In this document: positions 1 through 8,842 of the stretch, piece by piece
Numbering within the stretch: position 1 is the stretch's first letter
Layout: each line of letters begins with the position of its first letter
Assembly: GCF_007745175.1 (NCBI RefSeq)
Contig: NZ_CP036271.1
Coordinates: 1,054,001 to 1,118,000, forward strand
Source: Caulifigura coniformis
GTDB lineage: Bacteria > Planctomycetota > Planctomycetia > Planctomycetales > Planctomycetaceae
Length of the DNA: 64,000 nt
Reading direction: 5' to 3'
Translations under genes and position numbers: made by a program
Notes under the pieces: model-generated
What the model was told of the DNA's origin: nothing
What the model saw: the letters and a program-made list of their open reading frames with translations, nothing else
Databases searched by the model: none

Positions 1-101
1 CGGCCCCCCATGATCAGCAGCGCGTGCACGCTCGGCGTCAGCGACATGACGAGCGCCGCCAGAACCAGCGCTCTCCAGAAACTTCGTCCGGCAGACTCCA
101 T
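1..101 (-). CDS. N-terminus of a secreted protein, cut by window edge
   Basis: An open frame of 33 codons reads leftward from an ATG at 101-99 and runs off the window. A strong Shine-Dalgarno sequence (GGAGGT, complement of 107-112) sits 5 nt upstream and supports this start. The peptide begins MESAGRSFWR, continues with a hydrophobic core (ALVLAALVMSL) and has a plausible signal-peptidase I site after VHA, so the product is probably exported. Too little is visible to assign a family. It starts afresh with its own ribosome site, so it is not the missing C-terminal half of the transketolase gene upstream. Confidence 0.72.
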   Translation of the reverse strand, partial: MESAGRSFWRALVLAALVMSLTPSVHALLIMGG

Positions 102-216
102 CCGCCACCTCCAAACGTCCTGACCGATTCCTCGAAACCCCGTTGGCCCGCCAGCGGGGATGATGCATCGAGCCTCGGGTTCCGGTCAATCCGACGTTCG
201 CCGCCCGGCCTCAACG

Positions 217-247
217 AAAAAAGCCCAGCCGGTGACGGCTGGGCTTT
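217..247 (-). terminator. Intrinsic terminator after transketolase subunit gene
   Basis: A perfect 10-bp stem (221-230 with 237-246, loop GGTGAC) is followed on the minus strand by a run of six T (A at 217-222). It lies 17 nt beyond the stop codon of the transketolase gene and separates it from the next minus-strand gene. Confidence 0.9.
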
Positions 248-263
248 GCGGTGATTCGAGCGA

Positions 264-1106
264 TCACGCCGACTGGCTGAGGAACGCCAGTGCCTTCTCG
301 GCCAGCGCCTTCGACAGCGGCTTGCCGTGGTAGTTGATGTCCCCTTCAGCTTCGAGCAGCGGCAGGATGCCGAAGCCCTTCTGCGTCTTCGAGACGATGG
401 CCGTCGGGCGGTCGGTGACGGCCTTGGCCTTCTTCAGGGCATCGACGACCTGCGACATGTCGTTGCCGTTGATCGTCTGCACATGCCAGCCGAACGATTC
501 GATCTTCGGCTGGAACTGCAGCATGTCGAGCACGTCCTTCGTCGCGCCCGTCTGCTGGAACCCGTTCTGATCGACGATCAGCGTCAGGTTGCCCAGCTTG
601 TACTTCTCGGCCGAGGCGATGGCTTCCCACACCTGGCCTTCACCCATTTCGCCGTCGCCCGTCATGCAGAAGGTGTGATAGCCCTTCTTGTCCATCTTGG
701 CGCCGATGGCGTGTCCGACCGCCAGCGACAGTCCCTGGCCGAGCGAGCCGGTCGAGGCTTCGATGCCGCGGAGCCGCTTCATATTCGGGTGCCCTTCGTA
801 CGGGCTGCCCAGCTTGCGGAGGGTCATGATTTCCTTGACCGGGAAGTAACCGGCCAAAGCCATCGCGGAGTACAGCACCGGGCAGGCGTGCCCCTTGCTG
901 AGAATGAACCGGTCACGGTTCGGATCGGTCGTGTTTTTGACGTCGAAGTTCATGAAACCGCCGAAGTACAGGGCGGTCACAACGTCGCAGGCCGACAGGC
1001 TGCTGGACGGATGGCCGCTGCCCGCTTCGGTCGTGATCTCGATGATCAGCTTCCGGATCTCAAGGGCTTTGGCTTTAAGTTGATCGACGTTGAGAGCTTC
1101 CGGCAC
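264..1106 (-). CDS. Transketolase, N-terminal subunit
   Basis: The 280-residue product matches the thiamine-diphosphate-binding half of split transketolases, which with a separate C-terminal subunit move two-carbon ketol units in the non-oxidative pentose phosphate pathway. Visible family motifs are the early H in GSGHPSSSLSACD, the ThDP/metal motif GDGEMGEGQVWEA and DQNGFQQTG. The length is typical of split N-terminal subunits (about 270-285 aa). The start is GTG, with GAGGAAGG about 8 nt upstream. No C-terminal subunit gene is present: a terminator follows, and the next gene begins with a signal peptide. The partner must lie elsewhere, or the protein is a stand-alone paralogue. Confidence 0.9.
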   Translation of the reverse strand: MPEALNVDQLKAKALEIRKLIIEITTEAGSGHPSSSLSACDVVTALYFGGFMNFDVKNTTDPNRDRFILSKGHACPVLYSAMALAGYFPVKEIMTLRKLGSPYEGHPNMKRLRGIEASTGSLGQGLSLAVGHAIGAKMDKKGYHTFCMTGDGEMGEGQVWEAIASAEKYKLGNLTLIVDQNGFQQTGATKDVLDMLQFQPKIESFGWHVQTINGNDMSQVVDALKKAKAVTDRPTAIVSKTQKGFGILPLLEAEGDINYHGKPLSKALAEKALAFLSQSA

Positions 1107-1342
1107 GGCCAGACCTTCCTCGGTGTTGAATACAAGCAGCTGAAGCGGCGTATGCTAATTCTGGGACCGGGAGGTCGCAACCGGCCGCACACCGGCCTCG
1201 CCAGAGTGTGGAATTTCACGCCCCGGGAGGACCACGCCATTCCGGACCAGGTTCCGAAAGTCCGGCGCAACCCTCCACGGAGGGGGCAGGGGATGATGCC
1301 GGGTGGATGCCGCTCGACCGGTGATCTTCTACGATTGCCGAC

Positions 1343-2167
1343 ATGTCGTTTCGCCCGAACTACGTCCGCGTCTGGCTCACCTTTGTCCGCAACGCGCTCG
1401 TGCGCGAGATGACCTTCCGTGGCAACTTCATTGCCGAGGTGCTGACGATCCTGTTCTGGTTCGCAGCCCAGATCGTCCTGTTCGACGTGATTTACCAGCA
1501 GGCCCCGCTCATCCGGGACTGGTCGAAACACGAATACTTCGCCTTCATGGCGACCGGCATGCTCATCAACGCGATCGTGGAAGGGCTGTTCATGCCCAAC
1601 TGCGCCAATTTCGGGGAGATGATCCGCACGGGAGACCTCGACTTCGCCCTGCTCAAGCCGATTGACGCCCAGTTCCTCATCTCCACCCAGCAGTTCAGCT
1701 GGTCACAGGTCATCGAGGTCCTGCTGGCGCTCGCCCTCCTGGGCCGTTCATTGTGGCAGGCCGGGGCTGAGATCACTCCCGGCAGGGTGCTCGTTTACTT
1801 CAGCCTGGTCGGCTTCGGCGTCGCCTTCTACTACGCGCTGATGCTGATCCTCGCGAGCACGAGCGTCTGGCTCGGCCGGAATCAGAGCCTGTACGACTTC
1901 TGGTTCTACGTCACGTCGTTCGGCCGCTACCCGCAGGGCATCTACCGCAACCAGGGATGGATCGGCGAAACGCTCTGGTTCGGACTGTCGTTCGTGATTC
2001 CATTGCTGCTGGTGGTGACGGTTCCGGCTCGCGTCATCCTGCAGAAGGCGCTCGACCCGGACATCCGGGTCGCCATTCTCGCCCCGATCGGAACGATCAT
2101 CCTGCTCGTGGTCGCCCGCCTGGTGTTCCACAAGGCGCTGTCCCAGTACCGCAGCGCCAGTTCGTAG
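1343..2167 (+). CDS. ABC-2 type transporter permease (DUF990-like)
   Basis: The 274-residue polytopic membrane protein resembles the ABC2_membrane_6 (DUF990) permease family, which pairs with an ATPase, and often a second permease, for export of an unknown substrate. About six hydrophobic segments are visible, with a charged cytoplasmic N-terminus (RNALVREMTFRGN) and the family-typical MIRTGDLDFALLKP loop. The ATG has no strong Shine-Dalgarno. Neither the ATPase nor the second permease adjoins it: the upstream neighbour is the divergent transketolase gene and the downstream one is convergent. Family assignment is good; the substrate is unknown. Confidence 0.85.
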   Translation: MSFRPNYVRVWLTFVRNALVREMTFRGNFIAEVLTILFWFAAQIVLFDVIYQQAPLIRDWSKHEYFAFMATGMLINAIVEGLFMPNCANFGEMIRTGDLDFALLKPIDAQFLISTQQFSWSQVIEVLLALALLGRSLWQAGAEITPGRVLVYFSLVGFGVAFYYALMLILASTSVWLGRNQSLYDFWFYVTSFGRYPQGIYRNQGWIGETLWFGLSFVIPLLLVVTVPARVILQKALDPDIRVAILAPIGTIILLVVARLVFHKALSQYRSASS

Positions 2168-2182
2168 AACGAAACGCCGCGA

Positions 2183-4462
2183 TCACTCCGGTTCGCCCGC
2201 CAGCGCCTTCATCCGCTCACGGACGTCCGGCGTGAGCACCTTGTCGTAGTGACCCAGCTTCAACCACAGCGCATCGAGTTCCAGGGTACTTCGCGCCGCG
2301 GCCCGGGCCTCCTCCCCGCGCCCCGCCGCGACCAGAGCATCGGCCAGCAGTTGCCGGCTCGCTAGCTGATTGGGGTACAGGATCAGTGCCTTCTTCGTGG
2401 CCTCGATCGCCGCTTCCGCATCCTGCGGCCGCTGGTCGACCGCGAAACGTTTCAGATGCAGATCGGCCAGGGCCCGGTAGTCGTGGGCATGCCTGGGATC
2501 CCGGCGGATCACTTCGTGCTGATACTCGATCGCCCGGTCGAACCATTCGCCGTCGCGGGTGCGGGTCCACTGCTGAAACGCCAGCTGGGCCCGATGACGC
2601 CACGGAGTCGGATCGTGCGGATCGGCCGCAGCCGCCTCGCTCAGCTGCCGGTCCGCCAGGTCCGGGCGTCGTCCCGTCATCGAATCCGCAAAGGCGAGGT
2701 CCGTCAGCGATCTCGAATTGAGCGATGGAATCGTCGCGGTCGCGAACTGCCCGAAGAACGCGAGCCCGCAGATCGCGAGGGCAGCGCCCGGAAGCCAGGC
2801 GGGCCAATGCGCCGCGGCGAGGGCCGCCCGGGGCGCGACGATCAGGGACGAGAGACACAACCAGAGTTGGAAGATGGCCGGCATCTCCATTCCCCCCGCC
2901 CCGAGGAGATGGACCGACAGGCCGCACCACGCCGCCTGCGTCGCGATTTCGCGGCCTTCGACGGGCAACACGCTCCCTGAAGCCGTCGTCCGGTTCAGTC
3001 CGATCGCGGCCAGCACTGCCGTCGCGCTGGCGGCGATGAGTTCCCAGTCCGCCTGTCCGCCCAGGTACAAGGCGACAACAGACAGCAGCCCTCCCGCCCC
3101 GAACACGATGGCCGGCGCCGACGACCGCCAGTCCCCGCCGCCCGCGTCCTGCGTGTTCCCGGCCAGCGGTCGCCGGAATGCGGTCAGGCACGCGACGATC
3201 AACAGCACCAGCCCCGCGATGCCCGCCAGTCCGCTCGTCGCCCACGCTTCGAGCAGGAAGTTGTGCGGATCGAGAACCTCCTCGCTCGATTTCGCCAGCT
3301 TGTGAGCCAGGTAATGCTGTCGGAAGTTCCCCGGACCGATCCCGATCCAGGGGTGTTGCTGAATCACCCGCCACGCGCCGATCCAGTACTCGGTCCGGTA
3401 CTCGAGCGACTTCGGGGCCTCCGTGAGCACAAGCCGGTCGAGTCCCCCAGCGGCCCACGTCGCAGCCACCAGGACCGCCATCGCGCCCGCCGCGACGACG
3501 CCCCAGCCGATGACCGACTTCCATCGGCCGCGCGTGCCCACCACCGCGGCCGTCATACCGCCGGCCAGGCATCCCCCCCACGCGGTGCGACTCTTCGTCA
3601 ACAGCAGGACGAACGCGATGAGCAGCGCAGCAATCGTCAACACGATCTTCGAAACGTGCGGATCCGCAGGGCCCTGCGCCGTCGATCGACCGCCGGCCTG
3701 CCAGAGCGTGAAGGCTTCTCCGAGGGAGAGAATCAGGCCGACCAGCAGGAGCGCCGCCAGGCTGTTGGTCAGGGCGAAGCGTCCGAGCGGTTCGCTCGAT
3801 TCCAGCAGCCGTTGCCGCATCGCGCGCCGGCCGTTGGCATCGAGCGAACGGTATTCTCCCAGGGTTCGCTCCAGCGCCCGCAATCGAGTTTCGGCCTGAC
3901 GCCGTTCGCTCCCCTCCAGCGACGGGACCTTCGATTCCAGCTCATCGAACTCGATGACGGCCTGGCCCAGCGCCGGATGCGAGACCCACCGTTGCCAGAT
4001 TCCCAGTGCAGAGAGCCCGACCGCCGAAGCAATCAGCGTGATTCGAAAGGTGCGACGGAACCCGCTCGACGAAGCACGGTGATGAAACCACACGGCCGCG
4101 AGCGCGAGGCTCACCCATTCCCACAATCCATTCAGCGCCGACCGTTTCTGGCCTTCCGTCGCCATCACGGCAACGCCGGCGACGACATGCCCCGCCGCAA
4201 TAAGCCCGAGACCCCACGCCCACAGGCCTCCGCGCTTCGTCCAATGAACCTGTTGTCTCAATGCGGACCACGACGCCAGCACTCCCCAGCCCAGCCAGAG
4301 CTGGGAGATCCAGAGAGTGTCGCCCTGGAAGGTTCCTTCCGTCGGAGTGAACCAGCGAATCGCGATCAGCACCAGTCCGACGATGTCGAGCAGTGGAAGC
4401 CATCCTCGCTGGGCGGGAGGCTCATCACTCGTGAGGACGGGCGTTTTCCGGGGGCGGGCCAT
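2183..4462 (-). CDS. O-antigen ligase family protein with C-terminal TPRs
   Basis: This 759-residue membrane protein has many hydrophobic helices in its first ~580 residues and a Wzy_C/O-antigen ligase signature, with a periplasmic block containing TEYWIGAWRVIQQHPWIGIG followed by GNFRQHYL and DPHNFLLEAWATSGLAG. The last ~170 residues are soluble and TPR-like (DPTPWRHRAQLAFQQW, HAHDYRALADLHLKRF). Such proteins ligate or polymerise undecaprenyl-linked glycans at the outer face of the inner membrane. Its ATG is one base after the stop of the WecA-like gene, so the two are almost certainly co-transcribed. Whether it ligates or polymerises cannot be told from sequence. Confidence 0.85.
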   Translation of the reverse strand: MARPRKTPVLTSDEPPAQRGWLPLLDIVGLVLIAIRWFTPTEGTFQGDTLWISQLWLGWGVLASWSALRQQVHWTKRGGLWAWGLGLIAAGHVVAGVAVMATEGQKRSALNGLWEWVSLALAAVWFHHRASSSGFRRTFRITLIASAVGLSALGIWQRWVSHPALGQAVIEFDELESKVPSLEGSERRQAETRLRALERTLGEYRSLDANGRRAMRQRLLESSEPLGRFALTNSLAALLLVGLILSLGEAFTLWQAGGRSTAQGPADPHVSKIVLTIAALLIAFVLLLTKSRTAWGGCLAGGMTAAVVGTRGRWKSVIGWGVVAAGAMAVLVAATWAAGGLDRLVLTEAPKSLEYRTEYWIGAWRVIQQHPWIGIGPGNFRQHYLAHKLAKSSEEVLDPHNFLLEAWATSGLAGIAGLVLLIVACLTAFRRPLAGNTQDAGGGDWRSSAPAIVFGAGGLLSVVALYLGGQADWELIAASATAVLAAIGLNRTTASGSVLPVEGREIATQAAWCGLSVHLLGAGGMEMPAIFQLWLCLSSLIVAPRAALAAAHWPAWLPGAALAICGLAFFGQFATATIPSLNSRSLTDLAFADSMTGRRPDLADRQLSEAAAADPHDPTPWRHRAQLAFQQWTRTRDGEWFDRAIEYQHEVIRRDPRHAHDYRALADLHLKRFAVDQRPQDAEAAIEATKKALILYPNQLASRQLLADALVAAGRGEEARAAARSTLELDALWLKLGHYDKVLTPDVRERMKALAGEPE

Positions 4463-4463
4463 C

Positions 4464-5624
4464 TCAGGTCTTCGCGTCCTGAGGAAGCGGGGCGGGGGGC
4501 GTCTTGATGGCCGTTTCCCCGTTGGAACTCGATCGGCCGACCGTTTCGAGGATCGCCACGACCGCCAGCAGGCAGAGCACCAGGGCAGTAACGATGGCCG
4601 CCCCGATCCAGTCGGACACGCGATAAAGCAGGAGAGCGCCCAGGCCGGTCGTGATCGTCGTCAGGTGGACGACCAGCACCGCGTTGCGCTTGGTCATTCC
4701 CATCTCCGTCAGGCGATGGGAGAAGTGTTTCTTGTCGGGCTGGAACGGGCTCCGGCCTTCCCGCAGGCGGATCAGGATGACCGACGTGATGTCATAGAGC
4801 GGAATGGCGAGCACGCAGAGCGGCGCGAGCATCACATGCTGCGAACCGAGCTTCTCATCGTAAAAAGTCCCCAGCACCGTTAGACAGGCGAGGTTCAGGC
4901 CGATGAACGTCGATCCCGCATCCCCCATGAAGATCTGGGCGGGAGGCCAGTTGTGGCAGAGAAATCCGGCCAGCGACCCCGCCAGCGCCAGGAGCGCCCC
5001 CCCGACGAACCAGCGCGGTTCGGAAACCATGCCGAGCATCACCGTCGCGAACATCAGCGACGCGATCAGCCCGATGCCGGACGACAGTGCGTCCATGTTG
5101 TCGAGGAAATTGAACGAATTGATCAGCACCACGATCCACAGAACGGTGAGCAGCTGCCCCACCCACGGCTGGCTGACGAACACCGTCGCCTGGATGCCCC
5201 CGGCAAAGACGAGCGCAATCGCCAGCCCGAATTGCACGGCCAGACGCGCCTTCCACGACAACCCGCGGAAATCGTCCCACAGCCCCATGACCGCAAGGAC
5301 CACGCCGGCCACGAGCAGTCCCCACAGCTGCGGCGCGCGCTGCAGAACTCCCGCAAGATGCGGCTGGAGAGATTTCGGAAGCCACTCGGGAGGCGTCGTG
5401 TCACGCGCGAGCAACCACACCGCGAGCGTCGCCAGCGACATCGTCACCACGAATCCGCACACGATCCCCACGCCGCCGCCGAGCGGCGTCGGAGTCGTGT
5501 GCACCTTTCTCGCGGCCGGGCGATCAATCAGCCCGAGTTTTGGAGCGATGACACGCATCAGCGCCGTCGCCCCGGCCGAGATGACGAACGCGGTCAGGAA
5601 GCAGGCGAGGACGAAGATGAGCAC
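4464..5624 (-). CDS. WecA/TagO/MraY-family undecaprenyl-phosphate phosphoglycosyltransferase
   Basis: A 386-residue, roughly 10-TM protein of the MraY/WecA family, which transfers a sugar-1-phosphate from a UDP-sugar to undecaprenyl phosphate, the first membrane step of glycan synthesis. Visible motifs are RPAARKVHTTPTPLGGG near the N-terminus, NFLDNMDALSSGIG, the catalytic FMGDAGSTFIG and the KKHFSHRL loop. The open frame extends to 5897, but the upstream part is arginine-rich and unlike the family; the GTG at 5624 starts right before the first transmembrane helix and is preferred, though no good Shine-Dalgarno is visible. WecA-type is more likely than MraY because the neighbour is an O-antigen ligase, not peptidoglycan genes. 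Confidence 0.85.
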   Translation of the reverse strand: MLIFVLACFLTAFVISAGATALMRVIAPKLGLIDRPAARKVHTTPTPLGGGVGIVCGFVVTMSLATLAVWLLARDTTPPEWLPKSLQPHLAGVLQRAPQLWGLLVAGVVLAVMGLWDDFRGLSWKARLAVQFGLAIALVFAGGIQATVFVSQPWVGQLLTVLWIVVLINSFNFLDNMDALSSGIGLIASLMFATVMLGMVSEPRWFVGGALLALAGSLAGFLCHNWPPAQIFMGDAGSTFIGLNLACLTVLGTFYDEKLGSQHVMLAPLCVLAIPLYDITSVILIRLREGRSPFQPDKKHFSHRLTEMGMTKRNAVLVVHLTTITTGLGALLLYRVSDWIGAAIVTALVLCLLAVVAILETVGRSSSNGETAIKTPPAPLPQDAKT

Positions 5625-5761
5625 AGATGCGACGGCGGCTGAGTGGCGGGACTTCGAGCGCCGACGGTCTCGGCTGCAGCATCGAAATGTGATGGGATCA
5701 ACGAGTCTGTAGAATGTCGCCTCGTCGCGCGGGAAGCAATACGCGAGGCGACGCTCTCCAC

Positions 5762-6982
5762 TTAGGCCGGCAGGCGTCCGGGACTCAGCACTCCGTGCGG
5801 ATCGAGGGCGTTCTTGACCTCCTTCATCCAGCGGCGGGTCGGCTGCGGAGTGCCGAATACGTTGAGCGTCGGCTTCCAGGCATCGTCGCAGTTCCACACG
5901 ACCAGGCTCCCCCCGACCGACTCGGCCGACTTCCGCAGCGGAGTGATGATCTCACTCGCGGCGCCCGCCGTCACGCACTCGTCCGGAAGGTGGCCGATCA
6001 CGATTCCGTTGATGGCGTGCGCCTGCACCGTCACCCCGCGACGCGACGCCTCCATCACGAATGCCGCCACCCGGGATGACGGGACCGAGGCCGAGAATGT
6101 GACAGGATCGTCTCCCGCCGCCTGGAATTCCCCCAGCGCCCGCAGCAGCAGCGCGGACTGTGGATCGGCGAGACGGACGGCCCCCGGAGAGGGCCCGAGT
6201 TCTTTTTCCACGGCGGCCATCTGCCAGTCGCATTCTTCCGTTGAGCCTTCGAAAGCGACGGCCAGCGCGAGTTCCGCGGCGGGAAGATCCACGCGGGATT
6301 CGGCCGCGAGGGAGGCAATGGCGCGGCGATTGACGACCTCCACCACCGTCGGCCGGGTCTCCGACAGTCCCAGCCGCACCAGCCACGCCTCGATTTGCTC
6401 GGCGGTCTCGGCAGTCAGCCAGAGGACGCGCAGTGCTTCCGCAACGGGGCGAAGCTTGAGGGTCACCTGGGTGATGACTGCGAGAGTCCCCAGCGAGCCG
6501 ACAAGCAACTTGCACAGGTCATAACCGGCGACGTTCTTGACGACGCGGCCCCCTGCGGAGAACGGCCGGCCAATTCCGTCGACGGCCGAAATCCCGATGA
6601 CGTAGTCCCGGAACGTGCCCTGTCCGAGTCGCCGTGGCCCCGACGTGTTTGCCGCGATTGCTCCTCCCAGCGTGGCGCGGTGTGCATCCGGAACATCGAT
6701 CGGCAGCCGCTGCCCTTCGGCGGCCAGGATCTTCTGCAGGTCGGCGAACCGGATTCCCGACTCCACAGTGATCGTCATGTCCCGCGCCGGATAGTCGACC
6801 ACTTTCTGCATGGTCGAAATCGAAATCAGTCGCGCCGGAGCGATGACTGGATCCCCCATGCGGAGCGACGTCCGGCCGCCGGCTGGAACAACCGCGGCCC
6901 GCTCTTGCGCCGCATTGGCGGCGAGAAATCTGGCCAGTTCGGAAGTCGATGCGGGAGCGAACTCTTCGGCGGTGGCGGACAT
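5762..6982 (-). CDS. FAD-binding oxidoreductase, glycolate oxidase GlcE-like
   Basis: The 406-residue protein has an N-terminal PCMH-type FAD-binding domain (VVPAGGRTSLRMGDP, MTITVESGIRFADLQKIL, LGGAIAANTSGPRRLGQG, GGRVVKNVAGYDLCKLLVGSLG) and a short C-terminal cap, as in the GlcE subunit of glycolate oxidase. GlcE normally works with the flavoprotein GlcD and the Fe-S subunit GlcF to oxidise glycolate to glyoxylate. Neither partner is nearby. It is transcribed divergently from purE, sharing a 180-bp intergenic region. Confidence 0.85.
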   Translation of the reverse strand: MSATAEEFAPASTSELARFLAANAAQERAAVVPAGGRTSLRMGDPVIAPARLISISTMQKVVDYPARDMTITVESGIRFADLQKILAAEGQRLPIDVPDAHRATLGGAIAANTSGPRRLGQGTFRDYVIGISAVDGIGRPFSAGGRVVKNVAGYDLCKLLVGSLGTLAVITQVTLKLRPVAEALRVLWLTAETAEQIEAWLVRLGLSETRPTVVEVVNRRAIASLAAESRVDLPAAELALAVAFEGSTEECDWQMAAVEKELGPSPGAVRLADPQSALLLRALGEFQAAGDDPVTFSASVPSSRVAAFVMEASRRGVTVQAHAINGIVIGHLPDECVTAGAASEIITPLRKSAESVGGSLVVWNCDDAWKPTLNVFGTPQPTRRWMKEVKNALDPHGVLSPGRLPA

Positions 6983-7162
6983 GCCGCGATGATGAAGGAC
7001 AGCCCGGCCCGACGCAAACGGGCCGCGAACGGCGGCGCCCGCGCCTCTTCCGATCTCGAAAATGAATTCAGACCACGCGCCCGGGCGTCATGCGTGCATT
7101 GGTCGGAAGCCTTCGATCCCCATATCATCGCGGTTCATCGTCGCTAACCCCTGAATCATTTC

Positions 7163-7657
7163 ATGTCCAACGCCGAATCGCCGCTTGTCGGCGTCATCAT
7201 GGGCAGCCGCTCCGACTGGGAAACCATGCAGGCTGCTGCCGAGATCCTCACGCACTTTGGCGTGCCGCACGAGTGCCAGGTCGTCTCGGCCCATCGCATG
7301 CCCGATCGCATGAACGAATACGCGAAGCTGGCGGAAGGCCGCGGGCTGCGCGTCATCATCGCCGGAGCCGGCGGCGCGGCCCACCTCCCCGGCATGGTCG
7401 CCTCCCAGACCATCCTTCCCGTTCTCGGAGTTCCGGTTCAAAGCCGCGCCCTCAGCGGTCTCGATTCGCTGCTGTCGATCGTGCAGATGCCCGGAGGCAT
7501 CCCTGTGGGAACGCTCGCGATCGGCGAAGCAGGGGCGAAGAACGCGGCCCTCCTGGCCGTCCGCATTCTCGCCACGGAACGGCCCGAACTCCGGAAGCTG
7601 CTCCATGACTACTACACGAAGCTGACGCAGGACGTCCTGAAAGACTCGTCCCTATGA
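7163..7657 (+). CDS. purE: N5-carboxyaminoimidazole ribonucleotide mutase
   Basis: The 164-residue protein is a class I PurE, converting N5-CAIR to CAIR in de novo purine synthesis. Clear motifs are the N-terminal [13 protein letters not shown] (phosphate binding), SAHRMPDRM (catalytic His) and [17 protein letters not shown]. The length is normal. Its stop overlaps the purK start (ATGA at 7654-7657), so the pair is translationally coupled, consistent with the two-step PurK-PurE route to CAIR. Confidence 0.97.
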   Translation: MSNAESPLVGVIMGSRSDWETMQAAAEILTHFGVPHECQVVSAHRMPDRMNEYAKLAEGRGLRVIIAGAGGAAHLPGMVASQTILPVLGVPVQSRALSGLDSLLSIVQMPGGIPVGTLAIGEAGAKNAALLAVRILATERPELRKLLHDYYTKLTQDVLKDSSL

Positions 7658-8811
7658 GCACGATTCTTCCCGGCGCGACCCTCGGCGTCCTTGGCAGCGG
7701 ACAACTCGGGCGGATGTTTGCGATCGCGGCCCGTCGGCTCGGCTATCGGGTCGAGGTCTACTCGCCCGATCAGAACACCCCGGCCGGAGAGGTTGCCAAC
7801 CACGAGTGGGTCGGCGCCTACGACGACTTCGACCAACTCGCGAAGTTCGCCGAAGCGGTCGACGTCGTCACCCTCGAGTTTGAGAACGTCTCCGTGGCCG
7901 CCGTGAAGGCGATCGAACATTTCGCGCCGGTCCGGCCCGGCGCCAACGTGCTGCACACCGCGCAGCACCGCAGCCGCGAGAAGAACTGGCTCAAGTCGCA
8001 GGGCATTCCCACGGCCCCCTTCGCCATTGTGCGCTCCCGGGAAGAGCTGGCCGACGCGATCGACCGCCCAGGAATCGATGGCCAGGGCATCCTGAAAACC
8101 GCTTCCTGGGGATACGACGGCAAAGGGCAGGTCCGCGTGCGCCGGACGGATGACCTCGCGGCCGCGTGGAACTCGCTGGCCACCGATGAGGCCGTCCTCG
8201 AAGGCATCGTCGATTTCGAGCGCGAGCTGTCGGTCGTCGGAGTTCGCGGGCTCCAGGGCGATTTCCGCGTCTACGGACCCATCCACAACATTCATCGCAA
8301 CCATATTCTCGACGTCTCGATCTGCCCTCCTGCGGTCCTCGACGTTCAGACTCGTGGCCAGGCCGTCCTCCTCTGTCGGCAGATCATGGAAGGGCTCGAC
8401 GCCGTCGGGATCCTGTGCGTCGAACTGTTCGTCCGGAAAAACGGGCAGCTGGTCGTCAACGAACTGGCCCCGCGGCCGCACAACTCCGGACACCTGACGA
8501 TTGATGCTTTCCGTTCGTGCCAGTTCGAGCAGCAGGTGCGGGCCGTCTGCGGGTTGCCGCTCGGGTCGACGGAACAGCTTCGTCCTGCGGCGATGGCGAA
8601 CCTGTTGGGAGACGTCTGGGAAGCCCCCGGCGGTCCCAACTGGACGGCCGCTCTCGGAATGCCCAACGTCAAGCTGCATCTCTACGGCAAGGCCGAGCCG
8701 CGGACGGGACGCAAGATGGGGCATTTGACCGCCCTCGCGGAAACGCCGGAACTGGCCGAGGAGATGGTCCGCAAGGCCCGCGAGCGCCTGTGGACGAAGC
8801 AACGCGACTGA
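7654..8811 (+). CDS. purK: N5-carboxyaminoimidazole ribonucleotide synthase
   Basis: The 385-residue ATP-grasp enzyme carboxylates AIR with bicarbonate and ATP to give N5-CAIR. Features are the N-terminal [21 protein letters not shown] fold motif, the ATP-grasp core ([14 protein letters not shown]) and the metal-binding [17 protein letters not shown]. It begins inside the purE stop codon (4-nt overlap) and is followed 31 nt later by a sulfatase gene, which may share the transcript although it has no purine role. Confidence 0.97.
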   Translation: MSTILPGATLGVLGSGQLGRMFAIAARRLGYRVEVYSPDQNTPAGEVANHEWVGAYDDFDQLAKFAEAVDVVTLEFENVSVAAVKAIEHFAPVRPGANVLHTAQHRSREKNWLKSQGIPTAPFAIVRSREELADAIDRPGIDGQGILKTASWGYDGKGQVRVRRTDDLAAAWNSLATDEAVLEGIVDFERELSVVGVRGLQGDFRVYGPIHNIHRNHILDVSICPPAVLDVQTRGQAVLLCRQIMEGLDAVGILCVELFVRKNGQLVVNELAPRPHNSGHLTIDAFRSCQFEQQVRAVCGLPLGSTEQLRPAAMANLLGDVWEAPGGPNWTAALGMPNVKLHLYGKAEPRTGRKMGHLTALAETPELAEEMVRKARERLWTKQRD

Positions 8812-8842
8812 TTCGAGATTCTCTGACGAGGGAGTGAGCGCA

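Noticed and set aside
327-1412. 361-residue plus-strand frame over the transketolase gene
   Set aside because: Antisense shadow of a conserved enzyme; no ribosome site.
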